DNA from: Cyanoderma ruficeps
Lineage: Eukaryota; Chordata; Aves; Passeriformes; Timaliidae
DNA: 64,000 nucleotides
Direction of reading: 5' to 3'
Assembly (NCBI GenBank): GCA_008694505.1
Contig: VZDJ01000010.1
Location: 1,707,521-1,771,520 of the forward strand
This document shows positions 35,451-46,775 of the stretch, in pieces (position 1 is the stretch's first letter; the number at the start of each line of letters is the position of its first letter). The notes under the pieces are model-generated. The model did not search any database, was not told where the DNA came from, and saw nothing but the letters and a program-made list of their open reading frames with translations. Position numbers and translations under genes: made by a program.

Positions 35451-36050
35451 TTCGCTTAAACGATACCCGTCTGATTTTCAGAGGTTTCTTTGCTTTTACG
35501 GCCTTTGATTCCCTTTCTCATTACGTGAATTTGTGAGGCCCAAACTTTAGAGTGTTTTTCATCCTGAAGCAAATAAAGACAGACTTTCGAACGGATCCTC
35601 CTAGCGCCTTCGGTAGAATACTTCCTGAGCTTGGGCAGCAGGATTTGTGTAAGCGGGAGGAAAGATCCTCTTCATGAAATGCATGTCCTTATGGTGTTCT
35701 GCTCTGCCCTGATTCCTCTTTCCGGTATGGACCGAGGTTGGCTATCAGCAGTCCCGGATCTGCCAGTTTACTTCTTGCTGCACTTACACTTAATAGTGTC
35801 AAATAAGCCCGCCATAATTTCTCTGAGGACTTTGTTTGCACACACAGAGATCAAACTCTTCTCATTTCAATATTTGTACCCAGGTTAATTAGCTCTCAGC
35901 ATCCCCAGCCAGCGTGGCACTGTGACGCAGAAGCCGGGTACGTGAATTCCAGAGCTGGGATCAGTTAAACACCTCAACGGTAAGCCATTGCATTTATATA
36001 CATCTGTATGCATACATTTATTAACAAATTCATGTTGGGTTTCCTAAGAA
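35451..36050. other. Non-coding spacer between downstream CpG islands
   Basis: Moderate GC, no recognisable gene or repeat. Confidence 0.6.
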
Positions 36051-37700
36051 TGGATGTCAGGGAAGGAACAGGGGACCCTCAGGCAATGCCAGCCGTCAGG
36101 CCGCAGCATCCCCAACCCCAGCACAGCGCCCGGGACGGAGCCGGGGAGGGGTCAGGGTCTGTCGTACCGAGTGGTTTCACGGGCACTGATCCTCCCTGGC
36201 CCGCTCTACATGCCCGAAACGCCGAAAGCGTTTTACGGTGAGAGATGCCGCTGCTGGGCGCTTTGCGTGCTTTAGCGGAGCGGTAAGTAGTTAATAAAGG
36301 GGCTGGAAAGAGATCCTGTTTACTGATTGTTCCTGATTGTTGTTTTCTTGATAACAGAGCAAGCCACTGAATGACTGTTTGAGCTCAGGCGCCACAAACA
36401 TAAACTTAACAGCTCCCAGTGTGCCGGCCCTTCTGGAGGATCACTCCTCACCTCCCAGAGCTTGTGAAGTGCAGGAGGAGAAGGCAGTTCCCAAGGAAGC
36501 AGGCTCCGGGGTGGTGGGGGTGGTGGTGGGGAGCAGAGAAAACTCGCCTGTATATCTGATCTTTCCATATTGCACGGTATCTGTCCTCAGTAGCCGGGGC
36601 CAAAGGGTGTAAAATCAATAGGTACGTTTATCCGAGCCTCCTACCCGGGCCGGAGCTCGGGGCAGGCTCTGGATGCTGCTTTGCGGCATCCCAGCCGAGA
36701 GATGCTGCTTTTGTATCACGCCGCAGTGTCGTGTGAATTTCCCTAAATTTTCCTGCAGCGGCTGAGGGCCACCAAACAAGGGCTCGCTATAGGCCACGGA
36801 GGGAGGACGAAGCAGACAAGGAGGGGGTTCAGTCTCGCCGCGGCAGATCCGCGTCGCGCACCCCGCGCCGGGCCGGGCCGGTTCTCCCGGGATCGGCAGC
36901 ACCGGGGCCGCAGCTCCAGCAGCGGCTGCCGCTGGATGGATGAACCACCTGCGGCTCCGGCTCTTTTCTGGGGTGTGTGGCCAGGGGAAGGAAGGAGGGA
37001 AGGAAGGAGGAATGTTGCAAACCAGGATTTTTTGCTGGAGTGTGTCTTCTTCTTTGTTTTATTTTCCTCTGAAAGACAACAACAGGAGTAAGGTGTGTTT
37101 GTGGGGAAGAGAGAAGACAGAAAATTTTCCAGAAATGAGACGGACCAAAGCAGAGCTCGGCTTCTATCTCCGAGCAGACCTCGTGTGGCAATGGGAAGAG
37201 GAAAATAGGGTGTTACTGTGGCTTTTCTTTAGGAGGGCTGTTCAGGTCGGTAGATCTCCAAGGCTAATCCAAACAAGCCGTTTGACTTGTGAGGTCCGGT
37301 GTCTAGACATAGCTGGTGACTCGGCGGCTCCTTATCTGGTTTTGGAATCAGCCAAAAGAGACTTTTCTTAATGTCCACAGCAGCACTAGGATCTCCCGGG
37401 GCCGGGGAGCCACCGCACCTCCCAGACAGGACAACAAATACACCCACCACCTGGAGGCTTTACAGCCCACTTTGTTGTTCTCGAGCCGCCGCTGCCGCGG
37501 CCCGGCCTCCCCCAGCCCCGGCCGCCGGGCAGGGATGACCGGACGGCTGCCCAGGCAATCCCACACCCAGCTGCTGGCCACGGCCGTGCCCCGCTCGCCC
37601 CCGGGCACGGAAGGGCCGTCTCGGCAGCAGGAAGTGGCCGTGGACACCCAAGCCCCGCTGGGGTCAGAGCTGCTGCTTTCTCGACCCCCATCACAACACC
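36051..37700. promoter_or_regulatory. Second cluster of CpG-rich patches downstream of ISL1
   Basis: CpG-rich patches at about 36090-36260, 36640-36960 and 37385-37660 alternate with plainer DNA. A purine-rich GGAAGGA block lies at 36984-37012. No coding gene recognised. Confidence 0.55.
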
Positions 37701-40700
37701 CCCTCCCACTCTGTGTGTGTGGCTTTGTCACTACAATTTTTATGGATTTTTTTTTTCCCCAGTTGAAGTTTTGCAGAGGATGGCTAAAAATTTCCAGAGT
37801 CACTCTTGTTCACGAACCTTAAGGGATGATCGAAGCAAATCAATTAAATGAGAGGAAGCCAGTTTAGATAAAAGATCTTCTTTGGGGCTAGAACACTGCC
37901 TCTGTCTATTCAGTTCTCCATGCTGGATTTGTGAATATTGCAAGCTGTAAAGCTTGTTTGAGGTGGTTAGAATCAATAAAGGCGTTTAACTCAAAAGTAA
38001 GCAGCATTTGAAAGTGAAGAGAAAGAGGCATCTTTTGCTTGGATGTCACTCGTTCCATTTACTCTTTTTTTTTTTTTTTTTTTTGGAGGTTTCAGGTATN
38101 ACATTGAGTGGCTGATAGTGGGTTTTCAGATTCTTGAACAGTGCATAAGCCCATCCACTGCCCTTGCTGTTTTTCTGCTGAAATGCAAGCCGATGTACTG
38201 TGTAATTCCTCTTCAAACTCTATAATGTTTCTCTGAGTTCAGGGCCATGATATCCCATTTTGGGAGCTGATTGCTGTAACTATGATGCACTGATAGGCTA
38301 TTTGCAGTGGAAATTGTAATTGAGTCTGCTAATGTGGAATTACAAAATTTACTAGTGGGTAGGACTCTCTCTGTGAATAAGTACTGTTTTCTAGATTTAG
38401 TAGTTGCAAATTTCCTCGTGTATAGAGCAAATTATATTCCAAGGCTTTTGGAATAATTTTCCATCAAACACATTTAAACCATTTTAAACTCCCAATAACT
38501 CAGGGAGTTCAGGATCAAGAGAGCAACATTTCCTAGAAAGGAATCTTAACCATGATCCTGGTACTCCTATTTTTTTTTTCTCATGGGTAAAATTTTGTGT
38601 TTATTTTTAACTGTCACAAATACAAGGTGTTGTTTGAAAAGTGTTAAACTTAGCAGGTATATAGAGATAATACTGACGTGTCACTGTGTATGATAAAGTA
38701 AAATATGGTGGGAATTAACTTGAAAAGTTTATGAAGGTTTTAGCTATAGCCCATAAATTAACATTTTTTACAAAGATATTATGGTATGTAGAAGATCTTA
38801 CAATGTATATGACACTTAAAAATGCTCTAAAATTTGGAGGCCAAATATTTTTTCCCCGACTTGAAGACACAAACTGAGGCCTCAGACACTGAAGATCTTT
38901 CTGTAAGTAATCTGAAGTAATTAATATTAGAACACTCTAGTGAATTAGAAATTGCAGGAGGAAACTTTCCCATTTACACAGGGCCTCCTGTGAAAGGTAG
39001 CGAAGGATTTGCTGCTAACCTCTAGTGAGGCAGGAATGCATAGCTTTGGAGGCTCAAGTCCAACTCTCATTGCAGCTAGTGACAAAAAACTCCCTAGACA
39101 TGTGGGTAAAAAATCAGTGTATAAAATCTGTATAGAAATCATATAGAGTCAGTGTTTAAAATAATATAAAATCACTGTTGTGATTTTGTAGGAAAAAATT
39201 ATTTCCTTTCTACTACCCTCATTCTTTTCCCATATTTTACTTTAAATATTATAATTTTCTAAGACAACCTCCCCTATTATTATATTAATAATGTAAAAAT
39301 ATGTTATAGGTATAATATATCTTATTATAAGATATTGGTGCATTACTAAAAGCATCCTGCTTGGTGTGGGAATCAGAAACAGGACTTAATAACTCATCTG
39401 AATGTAGAGAATATTGTAAAATAAAACAACTACTCCCTGTCTTGATAATTGTTACCTAAGGGAAATGTTGTATGTCCAAGTCCAGGGGTAGAAGACTACA
39501 TACAAATTACCTATATTGTGTTTTAAGGGAGATGACTCTTGGCAAAACCTAATGGAATTAGCCCCATACCAGGTCTGAAGGTCTAATTGGCATGTATGTC
39601 ACCTTTGTGATATGAAGTAAGGAAGGCTTTGCAGGATTGACCTTACTGGTATGACTCAAGTTCAGGCTCATTCTGAGCTCAGCAGCTACCCAATTGGTTG
39701 CTTCAGAATGACCCCAAGATACACATACAGCACAGTCAATGGGATCTGAGGTGTTCTAAAGATGCAGGGCTTCTTTTTGACATGATGGGCACTCGAAAGG
39801 CTAGAGCTTTTTCAGTTAATCAAGTAACCTTATTCAGGGCCGGGCCTTTTCTCTCTGAAATCTGGGGATAGTTTTGATAATTAAATCAGGATGATCAGGA
39901 CTGAGCACTTTCTGAGAGGAAGCTCAAGATGTTGTATTAACTTAAATAAAAGCATTTTAATTGAGCATTGAGTCCAGATCTTACTGGTTTACTAGGCAGT
40001 GTAAACTAGGAAAACAACTAACTCCCACTGTTCATAGAGGAGCAGTATGTTTTGAAATCTCTGTTCACTGTTTTTCTTCTAATGAATTAATTTTCAATAC
40101 ATCTTTGCCTGTCATTCCAATAAGCACTGCTGTTTTATGCTCTGATCTTATTTTTTTTTCTGAGTAAAGCCCCAATGGACTTTTAGAGAGTCATGTGTCC
40201 TCAATTCAGTTGAGGCCATCCCATTTCAAAGTCAGCAATCTCTGCCAATTATATAATAGCAAAGGAAAGAACATTTAGATTTTTGCAGGGACAGCTACAT
40301 ATCATATTTCTTCACGATACCAGTATATTATAAGGTACTTCAAAGCAGGTCATTAAATTAGTCCTGGAAGTGAAATTTCAACATTTGGGATCTCAGTCCC
40401 ACAGTGCATTGGTTCTCCAAAACTTATTGCATTAGGCAAAAGTGCTTGCAGTTTTAATTCAACTTACTAGATCATTACCAAAAAGCCAACCTCCCCCCAG
40501 TCCCTCCACCCCTCCCCATAAAAAAAAACCAAAAAAACACCCAAAACAAAAACCCCAAAAAAACCCCAAAAACCAAAAACCCAACCAAACCAAAAAAACC
40601 CACCCCAACCAAACAAGAAAAAAACAAACCACAAACCCAGAAGATTATGAAGGACAGATACTACTACTTACAACTATCAAATCAAAATTATTCTTCATCA

Positions 40701-42999
40701 ATTTGACATTTTTTCCTTGTGAACATTTTGCTTATAGAAAAACTCTTCTTTCTGAAATCATTGTGTCATTTAAGCAGGTATTTATTTGAGGATGCTTACA
40801 GCTCTTCCATAGATATGTAGTGCCTAATACAATGGACTGTGCTCCTCTCATGTGCTTAGAGCAATTATGTAACCTTTGTAGCCCATAGAAGTAAATAAAA
40901 CAACACAGTGATGTTAATACAACTCTGCAGTAATAACTGACTAATACAGACTGAAAGCCTTGCGTCTTATAAATGCTAAATTACGATAAAATAATCTTTT
41001 TCAACTCTGCACTTATTCCTGTTTCTATGGTGAAATTGTTGCCAACTTTTGCAGGAGAATTTGGTCTCTTCATTCACTAAGTGCTTCATAAAAGAAGTGG
41101 GAATTAAGAATGAAAGAGCCTGACAAGTAGCAGCATTGCAATTATCAGTGCAAATTTTATATTGCAAAGACTGAGTGTGGATGGAAAACACCCTGAAAAC
41201 TGAAAGTCCTGTTCTGCAAGATCAAACGCTTCTCTGTCTATTATAGTCACTAAAGCAATATCTTAATTCACTAGAGTTTTATTTGCTTTTAATTATTTAG
41301 TAAGATAACTCTATACCTCATATTTTAGAAGATATTTTTAGTTTTGATACACATTTAAACACAGCGCTAGAAAAAAGGCAGTAATTAAAGCAGCTGTTGC
41401 TCAAGCAGAGAATAAAAATTTAACAAGTTAATGATGAATTAAGTTGGGTGAGTTACCTGATCCAGTTCTTAAGAATTTCTGTTATTGAGGTGGTGCTAAT
41501 CTGAGTTGTCCTTTAGTCAATCATTGTTTTATATTTTTTATTTGGCAATAAAAGTGCATAGAGCCAGACAATGTATGAACTCTTGTGACTGTGGAGTCTA
41601 AAAGGAACAAAAAATTACTGATTCCAGTTAGGCCAGTGAAACTGCCAGGTGCAGTAGATTGGTAAATACAATTCTAAGAAAAACATGGAAGAGAAAAAGG
41701 GAGGTTGGAGGTGGTTTATGTCTGCCTGTGTCATTCCACAGAGTCTGTAATACCCTGACAATGCTCTCTGGTACCGGAGCCTTTATTTCATGGCACAGTC
41801 TTGATGTGCACGGGCGCGTGAAGGGTTCCACTGGTGTTAAGAACCAGCAGAACTTTTCCAGGAAAAGGTGTTTCCCTTCTCTTCAACATAGACTGAGTTG
41901 GTTTTAGTGGGGATGGTTAGGCAGGTACTCTCTTCCTTGGAGGGTTGCTGAAAAAAGTTGTGGCAAGATAGTTCCCAAAGCATACAACTGACTAAAATTC
42001 ACATCTGTGTGTGAAGAGGCACTGACCACAATGATTCCCCAATGATGGATAGAGATCAGGTGTCCCTGATAAACTTCATCATGCCTTTGTAATACTGGAA
42101 ATAGAGCATTGGCAGTGTGGCCTGGGCTTGTGTTTCTGTCAGTGCTTTCTCCCTCTTCATGGAAGCCCCTCTAGAGTGGCTGTTGGGAATCTGAGTCAGA
42201 GAGCCAAAACTCTTCAGTTCTCAGGCGTGTGGCTGCCTGCCCTTGCCTTAAAGCATTGCTGCTCTTTTCCCACTGCACTGCTTGGGCCGTGACCTGGAAC
42301 TCTCCAGATGTGCAGGCCTGGCCCCGGTCGGCTTCTTGCCCTGAGTTCCCACACTCCTTTGTCCTCCCTCTGGAACAGGGTGTTCCTTCTCCAGTGCTGC
42401 AGACTCATTTATGTGCAGGATATTGTGGCTTGCTTGGGCAAAGCTCCACCTGGGCTTTCTCCATCTCCTCGATCAGCATGGGATCCATATACATGCTTCG
42501 TGACAGATTACAAGCCTCTGTCCATGAAGATTGGACTGACCACGTGGCACCCTCCTTGTAAAAGTTCTGCTGGTAAAGGGAATGAGCCTAGTGCTACTGG
42601 CAGTCATCCCTCACTTCTCAGAGTTTACATTCAAGGCCCTTTCTTAAGTACACACAGTAATGATTGATTGACTGATTGATTTTTGAGGTTTGCAAGGTAT
42701 TATTTATAACTTCAGAAGATGCCTGGAGCAGTAGCTCCCCCTTCTCTAAAAGAGATCAGTGGTTTCAGCATTTATCTAGGATGTGGCAAACCTGGTTTCA
42801 AACTCCCTCCATGCCTGCTAAGGACATGCATCCCTCCACCACCCAAGGCAGTCTTGTGTATGTGTGAAGCTGCTGTGTGTCTGGTGGGGGGCTTCTATCC
42901 CACTAACTGAAGCTATTCAACAGCAGAGGTGAGGCTGGAGAGAGGAATCAAGAGCTTGAAGATTGAGAGCTCTGTCATGAAAAGCATCTTTGAGTCCAT
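37701..42999. other. Intergenic, AT-rich, no gene recognised
   Basis: A T-run before a single N at 38100 marks a sequencing difficulty. An A/C-only tract lies at 40485-40645. A moderately GC stretch at 42180-42600 is unidentified. Confidence 0.6.
40485..40645. repeat. A/C-only tract (G/T on the minus strand)
   Basis: About 160 nt consisting nearly entirely of A and C, with irregular CCCCAAAA/CCAAAAAA units. The minus strand therefore carries repeated GGGG(T)n blocks that could form G-quadruplexes. Confidence 0.8.
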
Positions 43000-43001
43000 T
43001 T

Positions 43002-43062
43002 TTTTGGACTCAATGATCTTGGAGGTCTTTTCCAAATGTAATGATTTTCTATATCTATAATT
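43002..43062 (+). mobile_element. CR1 LINE 3'-end fragment (plus orientation)
   Basis: The stretch containing GGACTCAATGATCTTGGAGG, TCTTTTCCAAATGTAATGATT and TTCTATATCT matches the conserved CR1 3'UTR with its imperfect ATTCTATG-type tail. The 5' boundary is unclear. Confidence 0.7.
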
Positions 43063-46000
43063 TGGAGGATGGCTTTTGCCTGAAGCATGTATCTTGTCAG
43101 AAACAGACTAGGCATGCCTGCAGGCAGAGCTCTGGATGTTTAAGAAATTCCAGCATAGAAATCTGGGTCTTCTGCAGAGGTCATTTTTCTCTGAGAATGG
43201 TCATCAGCTAAACAAATTTTGGAGGATCCCATTCTGGGCCCTAACTGCCTAATCACCTCAGCTCTTTGGGTGGCGACCACTGTGGAGAGTGTTTGCAGTG
43301 TCAGACAAGGCCGGAAGTCTCCACAAGAGGAAAGATCTGGGCAGCTTCCGTCTTTCAGCAGTGTAAGAGTGGTTTGTAAGGCTCCTGCAATGGAAAAGGG
43401 AGGCTGTGAATCTCTGCCTCGTTTAACTTGGTCATTGCTGTCAAGTGCCTTGTCCAGTGTGTGAGGGAGACTGAGAAATGACTGTAAGCTCCCTGGCCAC
43501 AGCTTGGTCTGAATCAAGCTGAAGGAACTGCCACAGCTTGGAGGACACTTCCAGGAGGTAGAGCAGAGCTTTTACCTGCCCTGCTCACTGGGAACTCTGC
43601 TGGCTGCTGAACTGGAAGCATTATTGTTATTTTGACTGCAGCTAGGCGATCCCATCTCAGCAGATGAAAGGTAGGTTCCCCAGAACTCTTCCCCTTCATT
43701 TACTTCTAAGACATTTGCTATCAATGGATGAAGATTCTCTTGTGATCCATGCCCTGGCACATGTTCTGGCAATGACCTGTTACAGCAAATTTGTCAGTCT
43801 GTACTACAACTCAGAGTGCCATCTCTGTTCACTAAGCATTATACCTTGCTGGGAACATGAGACCTGTGTTCACAGAGCTCTGCTAGCCACTGGTTGGTCT
43901 ACAAGTGGAGCTTTAAAGCATAATTTTGACCTGTGTGCATGAGAATATGGGCATCTACCTGCACAACCTGTCCCCGCCTGAAACCTGCACTAGCTGGTTA
44001 TAAGTTGGAGCAGACACAATATGAAAATGGAAAAGAAAAGACTGCCAGCAAGTCTCTGCTTCTGAGTTCTCTGGTATTCTTTGGTATTACCTGTTGCCAA
44101 TCTAGCCAGAATACACCAACCTGCAGTACATGACCAAGTCATCTTGGAGAGTGAGAAAGAGGAGATTGTAGAGGAAGAAGTAATTATTTGAGAGACATGG
44201 GTAAGGTTTTGTGCCCATCTTTGCAAAGTTATTTTCTACTTAGAGGTTAGAGATAGAATATTTAATTTTCAGAAATACTCTCTTTGTGTCTGTAATAGCT
44301 GTGATTATAGATTTTCTCTTCAGTCTGTAACAGTTGTGTTTCTTTCTTGAGTACTAGTAGATATGGCTTCCTCTTACTGAGCTCATCAGAAGTTTCTTGT
44401 CATATTTTTATCAGTAATACCACAGTTTACTGAGAAATTTCCAAACTGTTGTATTTGCTGTGCAACTGTTCAATACAGTGTGTGAACAATTGACCAGTTC
44501 CTGTGCAAGAACTCGACCTTATACAGAGCTCTAAGTACTGTAAGCTCTTCAAATTAAGTTTGGTAATCCTTGCTTTATTCCGTTCTACAAAGTCAGTCAA
44601 ACACCAGCAGCTTTAGACAGGTAGACTTGTCTAAAAGCACATTGTAGTTATAATTTGAATAATAATTGCAATTTGTAAAGCAACTGACTCCACGAATATT
44701 AGGAGAAATCTCTTGGCAATGGAAGGCTGCATCAGAGACTGCAAAAGAATCTTACCAGTGTTTTTAATGGAAACTGTTGTTCGAGCTGTTTAAAATGATC
44801 AGCTACAATGTTATGGAAAATAGTGGTGCGGTGGTGTAGTCAATATAAATATTTAGCAGCATGTGGAAAGATACGCTTTATTTTCACTATTATTCACTAA
44901 AAAGAAAACAGTGAAGCTAAGGACAAGGGTGAGCAGAGCAGAAGGTCAATGTCATGGTTTCTTTTCCCAGAATAATGAGGTTTTAATGATTAGGAGTTCA
45001 TTATGACCATATTTTTCATCATCATACAACAGATATACTACAAAATAGTTCAATGCCATCTAAACCAGAGTTTAAGTGGAAGTGAGGAGACCTTAGCAGT
45101 TTTTCTTCTTCTCACCTTTTGTCTTGATTAGGTACACTGCTGTGTCCAGATTCATTGTTCCAGAGCACAAGCTCATGGAGGTGCCACAGAGACCTGCAAG
45201 GGCAGCTTCTTTCTTTTGTACCACACCCACAGCACAAAGAAGCTGGGGCACAGTTTGAAGAGCTGATCCAGGATGTTTAAAAATACTGCATATCTAATGA
45301 CTAAGATAACCCTCCTCAAAGACGTTTTGAAAGAATCTATCCTATGCTTAATCACTAAAATGTTCTTTCTGCTTGCCCCTAGCAAGATTCATAATTATAA
45401 AGAAAAGTTAGGGATTTTCCCACAGGAAGGCTGTCTGTCTGAGATTTGGAAGTTCTACCTGGTATAGCATTATACAGCAGGAGATCAGAGTATGAGGCCT
45501 TGCATACTTTTCTAAGGATCAAGTGAAACCCACCCAAGCTGCAAGGCTGTTGTAGACTTTAGTTTGCTTTTCCTCCTTTTTAATATTAAATAAATCTCTA
45601 ACTGTTTCTTCTTTCAGCTAGCTTGTGTGCTCTCATTTAAAGACAATGTTTGCTTTGTAAAAAATACTTACAGTGTTTCTACCATACGCCACTGTTATGA
45701 CACTATTAATTCTTTGTCATGATATGCTAGACTGCAAGTTTACTCAAATGTACAGACTAACATTATGTACTTTAAATATAACTACATAATCAAATATATT
45801 CTAGTTTTTTCATGTTTTGGGATACAGTGACAGATGGTGACTCCTACTCTCACTTTCATACTGCTTAATTTCACTGGTATGAAATACAATTTGATGGGTA
45901 TAAACCAGAATTTGACCCTGAAGTATCCCACAGCTTTTTGATGCAGTCATTTTTGTAAGAATGTATAATGTAAAACAAATATTCATGGAGACTTTAATTT

Positions 46001-46575
46001 CATTAAGTAAGCCAGAGTGCTGTTTTCCTCAAAAGCAGCATTAGTCTGCCTCTGTCTCCAGCAGGCAGAAATCATGCTTGAGCTCCATAAGGCAGCAGCA
46101 GCAGCAGAATGCACTTTGCATCTGGTGAGTCCCAAAACAGGTAAGGAAACAGTAAGAAAGTCACTGAAAGAGAGCAGCCTCACACTGACCTGGCCAGTTA
46201 CTGTTACACTTCGTACATCCTCAGGAAGCTGCTGCCATCTGTGTGGGCACTGAGGCCTGACACAAGCAACTGCTCTTAACAAGAGCAGCAGAGGACTGAG
46301 TAGCCGCCATTGGTTGATGAGTTATAAACATGATCTTACACAATACCTCACTGGAAATAGGACCTACTGGATGTTTCTGACGAAGAGATGACTGTGCATA
46401 AGCCCGTGCTGCACCAAATAGCTTGCAATTTTTTTCTCTTCGGAAATACCTGTAAAAGCAGAGTACATTTGCATTCTTAGCAGATATACAGGTACTGTGC
46501 CTATGTTTCTATATGCTGAAGTTTTAGTAAAACCTCATACTTTACTTAATAGTCCTTTTACTTTAAGGGAAAGAG
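43063..46575. other. Intergenic, no gene recognised
   Basis: 43100-44050 is more complex and GC-balanced than its surroundings and may contain an old unrecognised repeat. No conserved coding signal was identified. Confidence 0.5.
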
Positions 46576-46618
46576 TATTTTACACAGAGTACTGTACTAC
46601 AGTACTCTGTGTAAAATA
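46576..46618. repeat. Perfect 43-bp palindrome (21-bp arms, 1-nt centre)
   Basis: Arms 46576-46596 and 46598-46618 are exact reverse complements around a C at 46597. The arms contain ACACAGAGTACTGTA and its complement. A (AAAT)n run of about five copies follows immediately to 46636. Such a structure can extrude as a cruciform. Confidence 0.95.
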
Positions 46619-46775
46619 AATAAATAAATAAATAACCATGAAAGGTCTGCTGTAAAAACCCAACACACTTTTAGAGGGAAACTAAATTTACATCAGTAAA
46701 GACAGCAGATCCTAAAATATTCTTATAGAAGAAAGTGAAAGCTTTTCCACCATAAAATAATTGGCCCAAATAATC

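Noticed and set aside
40485..40645. Interstitial telomere repeat
   Set aside because: Units are irregular and lack the vertebrate TTAGGG/CCCTAA repeat.
46576..46618. Palindrome as a microRNA hairpin
   Set aside because: A 1-nt loop and fully symmetrical 21-bp stem do not fit a pre-miRNA. A cruciform or foldback is a better description.
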